A stretch of 64,000 nt of DNA from Luteimonas terrae (GTDB lineage Bacteria; Pseudomonadota; Gammaproteobacteria; Xanthomonadales; Xanthomonadaceae). Position 1 is the stretch's first letter, and each line of letters begins with the position of its first letter. The stretch is from the NCBI RefSeq assembly GCF_004358165.1, contig NZ_SMTG01000002.1, positions 620,001 to 684,000 of the forward strand. Reading direction: 5' to 3'. Under the pieces are notes generated by a model. It ran no database searches, was not told the DNA's origin, and saw only the letters and a list, made by a program, of their open reading frames with translations. The translations under genes and the position numbers were made by a program. Below, one piece after another: positions 17,204-25,992 of the stretch.

Positions 17204-17926
17204 TCAGAAGCGTTCGTCGACCGGCAGGTAGCGCCATGCGCCGACGGGCATCTTCGAAAGGGCGATGCGTCCGATGCGCAGCCGGCGGATCGACACGACC
17301 CCGAGGCCGACCTGCGCGCACACGTCGCGCAGCTGCCCGGGGCGCACGCCCTTGATCGCGAAACGCAGGCGTGTCTCGTTCTGCCAGCTGACCTTGCAGG
17401 GCGGCACCGGACGGCCGTCGAACTGCAGGCCGTGCTTGAGCCGGCCCAGCCCGTAGATCGGCAGGGTGCCGGTGACCTCGACCACGAACTCCTGCTCGAT
17501 CCCGTCGAGATCCTCGGTGAGGCGCCGCCACACGCGGCCGTCCTGGGTCAGCACGATCAGGCCGCTGGCGTCGGTCTCCAGCGGCGCCAGCGGCGTCAGG
17601 CGATGGAAGTGCCGTTGCAGCAGCCGCATGCCGGACGCATCCTCGTCCCAGCGCGTGTCGGCTGAAATGGCGCGGGCCGCAGCGTCGGACTGTGCGAAGG
17701 CATCGAGCCCGGCCGGCTTGTGGAACAGCAGCGTCGCAGGCTCGGCGACGGCGAGCGTCGCCGCCGGGTCGAGCGTGACCGCTTCCCCGTCCACCATGTG
17801 CTGCGGCCGTTCGACGACCTGGCCGTCGACCCTGACCCAGCCGCCCTGGATGTACTGCTCGGCCTCGCTGCGGGAGCAGCCGGCAAGCTCGGCGACACGT
17901 TTGGCCAATCGGACGGAAGCGGACAT
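17204..17926 (-). CDS. S4-domain RsuA/RluF-family pseudouridine synthase homologue lacking the catalytic Asp
   Basis: The product has 240 residues from ATG 17926. An S4 RNA-binding domain comes first (RLAKRVAELAGCSRSEAEQYIQGGWVRVDG), then the synthase fold with LLFHKPAGLD. In this family the catalytic Asp lies in a GRLDxDTSGL block; here the aligned segment reads APLETDASGL, with Glu in place of Asp and Pro in place of Arg. Downstream FVVEVTG and the RLRIGRIAL region are conserved. Genuine family membership is clear from fold motifs. Activity is doubtful, and an RNA-binding role is possible. Confidence 0.82.
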   Translation of the reverse strand: MSASVRLAKRVAELAGCSRSEAEQYIQGGWVRVDGQVVERPQHMVDGEAVTLDPAATLAVAEPATLLFHKPAGLDAFAQSDAAARAISADTRWDEDASGMRLLQRHFHRLTPLAPLETDASGLIVLTQDGRVWRRLTEDLDGIEQEFVVEVTGTLPIYGLGRLKHGLQFDGRPVPPCKVSWQNETRLRFAIKGVRPGQLRDVCAQVGLGVVSIRRLRIGRIALSKMPVGAWRYLPVDERF

Positions 17927-18050
17927 CGGGTTCGACAACGGCAGGGGCGGGCAGTGTAGCCGCCGTGGCCGCATGCAGCCGCGATCGACGATGATGGCGG
18001 CGATGGTCCGTCGCATCGACGCGGCCGCACCGCCAACGGGAGACGACACG

Positions 18051-18536
18051 ATGGGCAGGCTGGCGATCGTATTGGGCGTGGCACTGTGCGCATGGCAGGC
18101 ATTCGTACCCGCGCACGCGGAGACGGGTTCACGGCTGGTCGGCACGTGGGCGGTCGACGTCGCGCAGCTGCCGATGCCGCCCGAGGCGCGCCCGGCGCGC
18201 GTGACGGTCGATTTCGCCGAACCCGCGTCCGGGCTGTGGTCGGTGCGCGTGGAGATCGTGCCGGTCGCCGGCGAATCGCGCATCTCCACCGCGACCGTGG
18301 CGCCGGACGGCAGCACCGTCGCCATCGAAGGCGACACGCTGGAAGCCGACGCGGTGGCGCTGACGCGGCCCACCGGCGACGTCTTGGTGATGGCGCTGGC
18401 CAAGAACGGCGGACCGGCATCGACGCGCGTCTATGCGGTCGAGCCCGGCGGCGACCGCCTCGTGGAGACCGCCACGCACTACGACCGGCAGGGCACGCCG
18501 GTGATCCGCACGTTCCACTTCGACCGCGTGCGCTGA
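18051..18536 (+). CDS. Secreted hypothetical protein
   Basis: The product has 161 residues from ATG 18051, with GGGAGA upstream. The signal peptide ends FVPAHAETGS. The mature domain is predicted all-beta (GTWAVDVAQLPMPPEARPARVTVDF, then ETATHYDRQGTPVIRTFHFDRV), similar in style to lipocalin-like or LptA-like beta proteins but without a recognisable signature. It is probably periplasmic. It diverges from the S4-domain gene. Confidence 0.7.
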   Translation: MGRLAIVLGVALCAWQAFVPAHAETGSRLVGTWAVDVAQLPMPPEARPARVTVDFAEPASGLWSVRVEIVPVAGESRISTATVAPDGSTVAIEGDTLEADAVALTRPTGDVLVMALAKNGGPASTRVYAVEPGGDRLVETATHYDRQGTPVIRTFHFDRVR

Positions 18537-18603
18537 ACGCCATGCGCGGGGACCCGCGGGCATCGACGGTAGAATTGCCGGCCGTTTCCCGTGACACCGT
18601 CCC

Positions 18604-19074
18604 ATGATCGCCAACGATGTGCTGCGCAGCCTGCGCTACATGCTCGACCTCGCCGACCAGCACGTGATCGCGCTGGTGCGCGTGGTCGATGCGGACTTCC
18701 CGATCGAGCAGGACGACGTGCGCCGCATGCTGCTGCGCGAGGACGATCCGGCGTATCTGGTCTGCGACGACGGCGTGCTGGCGCGCGTGCTCGACGGACT
18801 GATCGTGCACCAGCGCGGGCGTGACGACCGGCTGCCGCCGCGTCCGTTCGAGACGCGGCTGGGCAACAACATGATCCTCAAGAAGCTGCGTGTGGCCTTC
18901 GAACTGACCGAGGTCGACATGCTGGCGGTCTTCGCCGCCGCGGGCTTCCCGATCTCCAAGCCCGAACTGTCGGCGCTGTTCCGTCAGCCCGACCACCGCA
19001 ACTTCAGGGCCTGCGGCGACCAGGTGCTGCGCAACTTCCTCAAGGGGCTGACGCTGCGCGTGCGCGGCGGCTGA
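18604..19074 (+). CDS. DUF1456 (YehS-like) protein
   Basis: The product has 156 residues. MIANDVLRSLRYMLDLAD, the paired repeat LGNNMILKKLRVAFELTEVDML and FRQPDHRNFRACGDQVLRNFLKGLTLR are characteristic of YehS, which is made of two DUF1456 repeats. It is cytosolic and its function is unknown. A TAGAAT hexamer at 18570-18575 is a good -10 candidate, which would leave a 5' leader of about 20 nt. Confidence 0.88.
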   Translation: MIANDVLRSLRYMLDLADQHVIALVRVVDADFPIEQDDVRRMLLREDDPAYLVCDDGVLARVLDGLIVHQRGRDDRLPPRPFETRLGNNMILKKLRVAFELTEVDMLAVFAAAGFPISKPELSALFRQPDHRNFRACGDQVLRNFLKGLTLRVRGG

Positions 19075-19077
19075 GGC

Positions 19078-19671
19078 TCAGGCCTGGTCCAGCTCGTAGT
19101 GGATCAGCACCACGCACTGCGACGCGAACAGCATCTTCGGACCCAGCGCGATCTTCTTCGCGCCCATGCGTTCCAGGCCCGGAATCGCCTTTTTCGGCAT
19201 CGGGATGTGGTCGGTCAGCAGGAAGCACGGCCGATCGGCGAACACCTGTTCGCGGATCGGCGTGCCCTTGGGGTCCATCAGGAACAGCTGGTGGTCTTGC
19301 GCCAGTCCCTGGACGAGACGCTCGAAACTCGTCGTGCGCACCTCGATGCCGGCTTCGACGGCGCGCGTTTCGTCCTTGGCCATCCCGCGCGAGACGTCGA
19401 GCGCCCGGGCGACCTTGCCCAGCAGCGACGCCTCGTCGAAACCGCCGATGTCGTGCATCGCGTTGATCTCGAAGCGGACCGTGCGCGAGTAGTCCCGGGT
19501 GCTCTCGAGCACCAGATAGACAACCACGTCGGGCCGGTGCGACTGCGCGACGAACAGGGCGTTCATCAGCGTGTGCGCGAGGATCTCGGTGTGCGCGTCC
19601 TGGCCGACACCCGCGAGCAGGGCGCGGCTGTCGGTGGGCGCCGCACGCGCGCGGAGAACGAAGGTTCGCAT
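19078..19671 (-). CDS. TrmY-like SPOUT tRNA pseudouridine-54 N1-methyltransferase family (DUF358)
   Basis: The product has 197 residues from ATG 19671. The opening MRTFVLRARAAPTDSRAL and internal DVVVYLVLESTRDYSRTVRFE, together with the C-terminal FLLTDHIPMPKKAIPGLERMGAKKIALGPKMLFASQCVVLIHYELD, match the TrmY family with its trefoil-knot SAM site near the end. In archaea TrmY makes N1-methylpseudouridine at tRNA position 54. Bacterial homologues exist but normally coexist with m5U54, so the substrate here is uncertain. It is convergent with yehS, 3 bp apart. Confidence 0.82.
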   Translation of the reverse strand: MRTFVLRARAAPTDSRALLAGVGQDAHTEILAHTLMNALFVAQSHRPDVVVYLVLESTRDYSRTVRFEINAMHDIGGFDEASLLGKVARALDVSRGMAKDETRAVEAGIEVRTTSFERLVQGLAQDHQLFLMDPKGTPIREQVFADRPCFLLTDHIPMPKKAIPGLERMGAKKIALGPKMLFASQCVVLIHYELDQA

Positions 19672-19757
19672 TGGGATGGCGGGACTCGCAGCGTGCAGGA
19701 GCGCAGCGCGCATTGTCCCCGCATCGCTGCGCGTGGTCGACGCCGGGCACGCGTCGG

Positions 19758-20237
19758 TCAGCCGCGGACGGCGGCCTCGATCGCGGCGACGTCGATCTTG
19801 CGCATCGTCATCATCGCCGCGAACGCGCGCTGGGCCGCCGCGCGGTCGCTGCTCGTGTAGGCCTCGGTGAGCACGCGCGGGGTGATCTGCCAGTTCACGC
19901 CCCAGCGGTCCTTGCACCAGCCGCAGTCGCTCTCGCGGCCGCCGTTGTCGACGATCGCATTCCAGAGCCGGTCGGTCTCGGCCTGGTCGTCGGTGGCGAT
20001 CTGGAACGAGAACGCTTCGGTATGCGGAAACTGCGGCCCGCCGTTCAGGCCGATGCACGGCACGCCGCAGACCGTGAACTCGACCGTGATCGGATCACCG
20101 GCCTCGCCATCGGGGTAGTCACCCGGCGCGGCATGCACCGCGGTCACCGCACTGTCGGGAAAGGTCTTCGCGTAGAACTCGGCCGCGTCGAGCGCGGTGC
20201 CGTCGAACCACAGGCAGATGGTGTTCTTGGCGATCAC
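19758..20237 (-). CDS. PhnB-like VOC family protein
   Basis: The product has 159 residues: MIAKNTICLWFDGTALDAAEFYAKTFPDS, then CGVPCIGLNGGPQFPHTEAFSFQI and DCGWCKDRWGVNWQITPR. This is the 3-demethylubiquinone-9 methyltransferase-like VOC group. The name is historical, and members lack a methyltransferase SAM fold. It is cytosolic, with no operon partner visible. Confidence 0.88.
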   Translation of the reverse strand: MIAKNTICLWFDGTALDAAEFYAKTFPDSAVTAVHAAPGDYPDGEAGDPITVEFTVCGVPCIGLNGGPQFPHTEAFSFQIATDDQAETDRLWNAIVDNGGRESDCGWCKDRWGVNWQITPRVLTEAYTSSDRAAAQRAFAAMMTMRKIDVAAIEAAVRG

Positions 20238-20324
20238 GACGGCACTCCGGCAGCGATGGGTGCCCAGCAGGCCACTGCCGCGGTTAAGCCGGCGTGCGGA
20301 ATGCGCGACCGCCGGCCCGGAGCG

Positions 20325-20486
20325 TCACGCCGCCGGGGTGTCGTCCGCGACGTCCGCGTCCGGCTGCGCAGCCGGGTTCTTCGCGGCTTCGCGTTCGGCA
20401 CGCTTCTTCGCTTCCTTCTCGTCCTGCTTCTTCTTCTTGGCGAGTTCGCGCTGACGCTTTTCGAATGAATAATTGGGCTTGGCCAC
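20325..20486 (-). CDS. Small highly charged protein (GTG start)
   Basis: The product has 53 residues and starts at GTG 20486 with GGGAG about 7 nt upstream. It begins VAKPNYSFEKRQRELAKKKK, continues as Lys/Glu-rich helix, and ends in an acidic Ala/Asp/Pro tail. The composition predicts one long helix. It is a recognisable short conserved type in xanthomonads, of unknown function. Confidence 0.65.
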   Translation of the reverse strand: MAKPNYSFEKRQRELAKKKKQDEKEAKKRAEREAAKNPAAQPDADVADDTPAA

Positions 20487-20574
20487 GGAAACTCCCTGGG
20501 TTGGACCGGCACAGTGTCGCATCTGCGCCCGGTGGCGGCTGATTCCGCCGCGCCGAGTGGCGCGTGGCGCGTGC

Positions 20575-21402
20575 TCAGCCGCGCAGGCGCACGATCTGGT
20601 TCTGCAGGATTTCGATCTGCCCGCGCAGGTCCTCGTTCTCGGCTTCGAGCTGGCTGACGCGGCGCTGCAGGGCCTTGAGGTCGGGTTTGGGCGCCGCGTC
20701 CTCGCCAGCATCCTCACCGTCACCGCCGGCCTTCGGGCGCTTCTTCGCATCGCGTGCGCGCTTGGCGGCCTGCCTGAGTTCGGCCTTGCCGGCCTGCGCC
20801 GCGCTGCGCTGCTCGTCCTCGGGCAGGCTGGCGACCGCGGCCGCGGCGCTCATCGAGATCGCGCCGGTCTTCAGCGCTTCGACCAGCTCCGGCGTGGCCG
20901 AGGCGTGGATGCGCTCGATCATCGCCACCTGGTTGGCGCTCAGCTTGGCCTCGCGCGCAAGCTCGGCGCGGCTCACCGCCGAGGGCGCGTCGTCCCACGG
21001 CGGCCGGTCTTCGGTGTCTTCGAGCGGCGCATCGGTGGCCGGTGCGGTCTGCAGCGCCGCGATGCGCTGCGCCTGCTGGCGCGCGGCGATGATGTCGCGC
21101 TTGCGCAGCGCCAGCACGCCGCGCTGGTAGTCGGACACGCTGCGGCGGCCCAGATGCTGTTCGATCATCCACAGGTGCACGTCCTCCATCGACTGGAAGC
21201 GCGTGTTCTGCACAGTGTTGAACGGAATGCCGTGTGCCTGGCAGATACCGTAGCGGTTGTGACCGTCGACGAGAATGTCGTTCCACAGCACCAGCGCATC
21301 GCGGCAGCCCTCGGCCAGCAGACTGCGCTCCAGCGCTTCGTGTTCGTCCGCGGTCAACGGGTCGATGTAGGCCTTGAGTTCTTCGAGGACGACGATGTGC
21401 AT
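20575..21402 (-). CDS. Solitary ParB-like nuclease-domain protein with C-terminal coiled coil
   Basis: The product has 275 residues from ATG 21402. The N-terminal domain ALVLWNDILVDGHNRYGICQAHGIPF is the ParB/Sulfiredoxin-fold signature. A helix-turn-helix-like region follows (RAELAREAKLSANQVAMIERIHA, then SMSAAAAVASLPEDEQ). The chain ends in a Lys/Ala linker and a leucine-zipper coiled coil (LKALQRRVSQLEAENEDLRG, continuing to IVRLRG). No parA, plasmid or phage gene is nearby, so it is unlikely to be a partition protein. A regulator or an orphan DNA-binding factor is likelier. Confidence 0.75.
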   Translation of the reverse strand: MHIVVLEELKAYIDPLTADEHEALERSLLAEGCRDALVLWNDILVDGHNRYGICQAHGIPFNTVQNTRFQSMEDVHLWMIEQHLGRRSVSDYQRGVLALRKRDIIAARQQAQRIAALQTAPATDAPLEDTEDRPPWDDAPSAVSRAELAREAKLSANQVAMIERIHASATPELVEALKTGAISMSAAAAVASLPEDEQRSAAQAGKAELRQAAKRARDAKKRPKAGGDGEDAGEDAAPKPDLKALQRRVSQLEAENEDLRGQIEILQNQIVRLRG

Positions 21403-21488
21403 GGACGGGCACCGCTGCGCGAGGGGGCGCGCATTGTAGGAGCGGCGGTCCGCGGATGTTGAGACTTGCGCGGCGCGGCGATCTGCGC

Positions 21489-22358
21489 TCAGTGCCGCGC
21501 GCCGGCGGCCAGCGCACCGGCCGGGAGCCGCGCCGGGCGACCACTGCGCCGTTCGAACTCCTCGACGTCGTGCGAGCAGAAGATGTCGACGTCGGCGCCG
21601 CTGTGACGCAATGCGCGCAGGCGTTGCTGGTTGCGCAGCCTGGCGTCGCGGTCGAGCTCCATCATCCATTGGTAGGCGCGCAGGCCCGGCGGGCAATGCG
21701 GACGCACGTCCATCTCGCGCGCGTGGAAATAGGCATCCGCGGCCAGCAGCTGCCAGCGCGATCCCGTGTCGATGGCGATGCCTGCATGGCCGTGCGTGTG
21801 GCCGGGCAACGGAACCAGCAGCAGTTCCGGCGGCAGGCCGGCGAGGTCGCGCACGGCGTCGAAGCCCATCCACCGTTCGCCATGTCCGGCCGCGTAGGTG
21901 CGCCAACGGTCGCGACTGGACCACTGCTGCGGGCGAAAGCGCTGGCGGTCGAGCCAGCTGCGCTGCAGCTGCGCGTGCTCCCGTTCACGGGCGAGCATGT
22001 GCACGGTGGCCTGCGGAAAGTCGTCCAGGCCGCCGGCGTGATCGAAGTCCAGATGCGACAGCAGGATGTGGCGGACATCCGATGGCCGGAAGCCGAGCCG
22101 CTGCACCTGCCGCGCCGCCGTCATCTCGGCGCGGAATTCCGGACGGACGAGGGCAAGGAAGAATGCGCTCAGTCGGGTGCGTGGATGCGCGACGTCACGC
22201 AAGCCCAACCCGGTGTCGACCAGCACCAGACAATCGGCGGTTTCGACCAGCAGGCAGTGGCAGGTCAGATGGCCGCGTGCGAGATCCGGCGTGCGGCCGT
22301 CCATCAGACGGCCGCCGAGCGGGCAGGTCGAAATGCAGTTGAGGTGATGGATCCGCAT
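21489..22358 (-). CDS. Metallo-beta-lactamase-fold hydrolase (lactonase-like)
   Basis: The product has 289 residues. The zinc motif LSHLDFDHAGG (HxxxDH type HLDFDH) is at about residue 100. Further ligands are in LPGHTHGHAGI, LLAADAYFH and FCSHDVEEF. The arrangement resembles AHL-lactonase-like MBL proteins. The start MRIHHLNCISTCPLGG has no export signal, so the enzyme is cytosolic. The substrate is unknown; a quorum-signal lactone is only one possibility. Confidence 0.88.
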   Translation of the reverse strand: MRIHHLNCISTCPLGGRLMDGRTPDLARGHLTCHCLLVETADCLVLVDTGLGLRDVAHPRTRLSAFFLALVRPEFRAEMTAARQVQRLGFRPSDVRHILLSHLDFDHAGGLDDFPQATVHMLAREREHAQLQRSWLDRQRFRPQQWSSRDRWRTYAAGHGERWMGFDAVRDLAGLPPELLLVPLPGHTHGHAGIAIDTGSRWQLLAADAYFHAREMDVRPHCPPGLRAYQWMMELDRDARLRNQQRLRALRHSGADVDIFCSHDVEEFERRSGRPARLPAGALAAGARH

Positions 22359-22509
22359 CGGCAGCGCCTCCGCAATGGGGGCTGCAGTGTTTTGCGCGGC
22401 CGGTCAGACACCCGTGACCGTGCGGACAAGTTCTGCCTGCCGTGCGCATCGTGCACGCGGTCGGGCAGCGTGCGTCGCTTAGCGCATCGTTCGGGACACG
22501 GCGCGCGGG

Positions 22510-23001
22510 TCAGTGACCGCGCAGGCGCGCGAATCCGCGCGGCCGCGGTCGCGCGCTGCGGGCGATCAGTGTCGCGCTGCCCAAGGTGATGGCGTCTTCG
22601 ACGGCGCCGGTCGTCTTCTGCCCGTAGCGCCGCATCGCGCGGACGCGCAGGTTGAACGTGAGATAGGCCGTGCCGACCGCGGCGCCCGCACCGAGGACCG
22701 CAGCCAGCCCGCGTTGTTCGCGCGGCGCGAGCGCGGCGCCGGCGATCGCGCCGGTGACGATGCGGGCCAGCATACCCGCCGGCACGATGCGGTCAGGTGC
22801 GTCCTCGAGCTTGTCGCCGGCCAGTTCGCCGGCCGCGAGCGCCTTGGCCGCCATCGACGCGAAGCGGTTGGACAGCAGGCGCGGCGCGCCATTGTCGCGG
22901 GGCAGCGTGCCGTTGCAGGCGGCATTGGCGACGGTCGCCAGCGGCGTCATCGCGCGCATGCCGGCGACGGCGCCCATGAGGATCGAATGGATCAGTGCCA
23001 T
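22510..23001 (-). CDS. DUF4126-like membrane protein
   Basis: The product has 163 residues from ATG 23001. The opening LIHSILMGAVAGMRAMTPLATVA and later IVTGAIAGAALAPREQRGLAAVLGAGAAVGTAYLTFNLR give a Gly/Ala-rich membrane protein with three or four spans, consistent with DUF4126. The conserved GMRAMTP motif is present. Function is unknown. Confidence 0.7.
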   Translation of the reverse strand: MALIHSILMGAVAGMRAMTPLATVANAACNGTLPRDNGAPRLLSNRFASMAAKALAAGELAGDKLEDAPDRIVPAGMLARIVTGAIAGAALAPREQRGLAAVLGAGAAVGTAYLTFNLRVRAMRRYGQKTTGAVEDAITLGSATLIARSARPRPRGFARLRGH

Positions 23002-23235
23002 CGGGAAAGCCCTCGTCGGTCCCGCGACGGGCGGGGTGGACGCGATCAATGCCAGTCGCGCGGTGAATCCGGTGTCGTCGTCGGGGGACCGGACGGCCGT
23101 GGTCCGCGCCCGTTTCACCGGCGCCGGCCATGGGGGGCGGCGACCGGCCAAAGCAGAGACTGAACACCCTGATTTCACCCGCCACGCGCAGGCGCCGCCG
23201 CAGGCTGCCGGCCACCACAGCACAGGAGTTCGCGC

Positions 23236-23454
23236 ATGGCCGGCTCGTTGAAGAAGGGCACCGAGGTGTCCTGGAAGACCTCGCAGGGCACGACACACGG
23301 CAAGGTCGAGAAAAAGCTGACCTCCGACACGACGATCAAGGGTCACAAGGTCTCCGCGTCGAAGGACGACCCGCAGTATCTGGTCGTCAGCGACAAGACC
23401 GGTGCCAAGGCCGCGCACAAGCCCGGCGCGTTGAAGCGGGCGGGCAAGTCGTGA
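23236..23454 (+). CDS. DUF2945 / HVA1-type Tudor-like small protein
   Basis: The product has 72 residues: KKGTEVSWKTSQGTTHGKVEKKL, then KGHKVSASKDDPQYLVVSDKTG and KPGALKRAG. This is the short basic DUF2945 family. It overlaps the next gene by 4 bp (GTGA), and the two families commonly travel together. A nucleic-acid-binding role is suggested for the fold but not shown. Confidence 0.85.
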   Translation: MAGSLKKGTEVSWKTSQGTTHGKVEKKLTSDTTIKGHKVSASKDDPQYLVVSDKTGAKAAHKPGALKRAGKS

Positions 23455-23780
23455 ACGACGCGGATCGCGAGACGCTCGACGCCTTCCGCGAGGCGGTGAA
23501 CATGGCGCCCGCCGAACTCGAGCGCTGGCTCGACACCGACGCATCGCGCGCGGTCGGCGACAAGGGCGAGGGCGGCGGCGAGTCGGTCGGGCACGCGTCC
23601 GGCCGCCGCATCGTCAAGCTGCTGCGCAAGCGCCAGGACGACTACACCGCCGACGACTTCGCGCACATGCGAAAAGTTGTCGGCTACGTGCATCGCCACG
23701 TCGCGCAACGTCCAGAAGGCGATGTCACCGACACCCCGTGGCGGCATTCGCTGATGAACTGGGGCCACGACCCGGCCTGA
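23451..23780 (+). CDS. DUF3140 family protein
   Basis: The product has 109 residues. The GTG start at 23451 overlaps the upstream TGA. The sequence EAVNMAPAELERWLDTDASR, the region GRRIVKLLRKRQDDYTADDFAHMRKVVGYVHRH and the ending TPWRHSLMNWGHDP match DUF3140. Its function is unknown. Pairing with DUF2945 suggests a shared role. Confidence 0.85.
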   Translation: MNDADRETLDAFREAVNMAPAELERWLDTDASRAVGDKGEGGGESVGHASGRRIVKLLRKRQDDYTADDFAHMRKVVGYVHRHVAQRPEGDVTDTPWRHSLMNWGHDPA

Positions 23781-23796
23781 CGCAGGGGCCGCGGCC

Positions 23797-24156
23797 TCAG
23801 TGGGAGAACGGCGCGCGCGTGCCGTCGCCCGCGCCTTCCCAGCGTCCCGAGCGCTCGGCCTGCGGGCAGATGCGCAGATATGCGGTGTAGGCGAAGATTT
23901 CCTCCATCGACCAGCCGCGCAGGTACTGGCAGTACGGTGTGGGCCACGGGCAGTAGCCGGGCGTTGGCAGCGGTGTCGATCGCGCGTAGTCCGGCACGGG
24001 GTACCAGGCGCGCGGGCTGTGCGACATGCCGTACCGGCAGAAGACGAACGGATCACCGGCTCGCCACGTCAGGCCCTGTTCGCCGACCTGCGCGGCCAGC
24101 GGCGACGCGATGCATCCGAGCGCGACGAGCAGTGCTGCGAAACGGCGTGCGGACAT
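23797..24156 (-). CDS. Secreted Trp/Tyr/Pro-rich hypothetical protein
   Basis: The product has 119 residues from ATG 24156, with AGGACGG upstream. The signal peptide ends ASPLAAQ. The mature chain has three Cys (FVFCRYG, PGYCPW, PYCQYL) plus one in RICPQ, and is rich in aromatics ([18 protein letters not shown]). No family is recognised. It is presumably periplasmic or surface-located. Confidence 0.7.
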   Translation of the reverse strand: MSARRFAALLVALGCIASPLAAQVGEQGLTWRAGDPFVFCRYGMSHSPRAWYPVPDYARSTPLPTPGYCPWPTPYCQYLRGWSMEEIFAYTAYLRICPQAERSGRWEGAGDGTRAPFSH

Positions 24157-24238
24157 CGGTCCGTCCTGGCGGCGTACGGAAGGTACAGCCTGCGCACACG
24201 GGGACCGTCCGCGCAGCGGCAGACGTCGTGCGGGCAGG

Positions 24239-25199
24239 TCAGGCCTTGCCGCGCTGCGCGGTCGGCGCCGCGTGCCACCACGCGCGCCGGGCGTCGACAT
24301 CGTGGAACGTCCACGCGAGAAAGCGGCTCTGCTTGGCGCCCTGGGCCATGGTCACCTCGCGCACGTCGACGGCGGCCGCCTTGCGCAGCTCGAATCGCAG
24401 GCGCGCGAGGTGATCGGATCGGGACACCAGACTGGTGAACCACAGCACCTGCGAGGCGAAGTCGACACTTTCGCCGATCATGCGGCTGACGAAACGGGCT
24501 TCGCCGCCCGGACACCACAGCTCGCCGGCCTGGCCGCCGAAGTTGTGCCGGGCGGAGGCGGGCGCCGCGCGCCGCGAGATTGCCGCGCTTGCGCCGGTTG
24601 CCCGCCGCGGCTTCGCGCGCCGATGCATGGAAGGGCGGATTGCACAGCGTCACGTCGAAACGCTCGCCGGCGTTCACGACGCCGCGGAACAGTTGCCCTG
24701 CGACGTGCTGACGACGCAGCTCGATCGCCTGCTCCAGCGCGTTCGCGCGCACAACGGCATCGGCGATTGCGAGCGCCTTCGCATCGATGTCCGAGGCCGT
24801 GAATCGCCAGCCGTACTCGGCGTGGCCCAGCAGGGGATAGACGAGGTTCGCGCCCGTGCCCACATCGAAGGCACGCACGCGCGCGCCACGCGGGACCTCG
24901 CCGTCGCGATCGTCGGCGAGCAGGTCGGCGAGGCCGTGGATGTAATCGGCGCGGCCGGGGATCGGCGGGCACAGATAGCCGTCCGGCAGGTCCCAGTGCG
25001 CAATCCCGTAATCGGCCTTCAGCAGCGCCTGGTTGAGCGCGCGCACGGCGCGCGGGTCTGCGAAATCGATGCTCGTCTCGCCGGCGGGCGTGCGCAGCAG
25101 GAAGGGCTTGAGCGCCTTCGACGCACGCGTCAGGCGCGTGAATTCGTAGCGGCCCTGATGGCGGTTGCGGGGATGAAGACGTGGCGTGGGGGCGGGCAT
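24239..25199 (-). pseudogene. rlmF: 23S rRNA (adenine-1618-N6) methyltransferase, frameshifted
   Basis: From ATG 25199 the frame reads RlmF sequence: [12 protein letters not shown], then [13 protein letters not shown] (SAM site) and the N6-methyltransferase motif NPPF. After GNLAARGA the frame breaks. RlmF sequence resumes in the +1 frame as [27 protein letters not shown] and continues to the natural end ([12 protein letters not shown]) at 24239. The 961-nt span is one base longer than a multiple of three. Dropping one G in the GGG at 24560-24562 would restore a protein of about 319 residues. This is either a real loss or an assembly error in a GC-rich run. Confidence 0.88.
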
Positions 25200-25257
25200 G
25201 GGATGCACAAGCGTGCCGGAAAGTCGGGGTTCGGCCTGGAGCAAAAATCAAAATGGG

Positions 25258-25275
25258 CCCCAGCGTTCGCTGGGG
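25258..25275. repeat. REP-like palindrome, single half-element
   Basis: The palindrome CCCCAGCGTTCGCTGGGG is preceded by AAAATGGG and followed by CGACG. This is the same half as the right arm of the paired elements at 29739-29756 and 37606-37626. It lies between rlmF and the YaiI gene. Confidence 0.8.
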
Positions 25276-25297
25276 CGACGTTGCCTGGGCTTTCCGC

Positions 25298-25783
25298 CTA
25301 CCTTTGCACGTTTCGCCCCGCGATCCAGCGATCCAGCTGATTGGCGAACGTCTGCCGGTCGCGCGTGTGCAACGCAGCCGGGCCACCGGTCTGCACCCCG
25401 GCGCCGCGCAGTTCGTCCATGAAGTTCCGCATCGACAGTCGCTCGGCGATGTTGTCGCGCGTGAAGCGTTCGCCGCGCGGGTCGATGGCGTCGGCACCGC
25501 ATTCGACCACACGCGCGGCAAGCGGAATGTCCTGGGTGACGACGAGATCGCCCGGTCGCGCGCGCTCGGCGATCGCATCGTCGGCGACATCGAAGCCGCC
25601 GGAGACCTGCAGCGCACGGATGAAGCGCGAACCCGGCGTGCGCAGCCACTGGTTGGCCACCAGGGTCACCTGGACCTGCGCGCGTTCGGCGGCGCGGAAC
25701 AGGATGTCGCGGATCACCACGGGACAGGCGTCGGCATCCACCCAGATCTGTGGGGGTGGCGGGGTGTGGTCGGGCATCTGCAT
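25298..25783 (-). CDS. YaiI/YqxD family (DUF188) protein
   Basis: The product has 161 residues from ATG 25783; ATG 25777 is an alternative and no clear ribosome site separates them. [23 protein letters not shown] is the DUF188 signature. [20 protein letters not shown] and [20 protein letters not shown] complete the PIN-like fold with its acidic residues. Biochemical function is unknown; a nuclease-like fold is implied. Confidence 0.9.
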   Translation of the reverse strand: MQMPDHTPPPPQIWVDADACPVVIRDILFRAAERAQVQVTLVANQWLRTPGSRFIRALQVSGGFDVADDAIAERARPGDLVVTQDIPLAARVVECGADAIDPRGERFTRDNIAERLSMRNFMDELRGAGVQTGGPAALHTRDRQTFANQLDRWIAGRNVQR

Positions 25784-25992
25784 GACGGAAACGGGACACC
25801 AGGCGCGGCGGCGACAGCGGCCGATCGTCGCGGGTGCGCAAGTGTACGGGCCTCGAACGATGCACGTGCCGCGTTTGCGCCGCATGGACCCGGCCGGTAT
25901 CGTGAGTGCACTGCATCGCTGCTGCACCGTGGGTCTGCCGGTGTGTGCTGCAGCTTCCCTCCCGTTTTCTATCCAATCCAAGGAGCCAGTCC

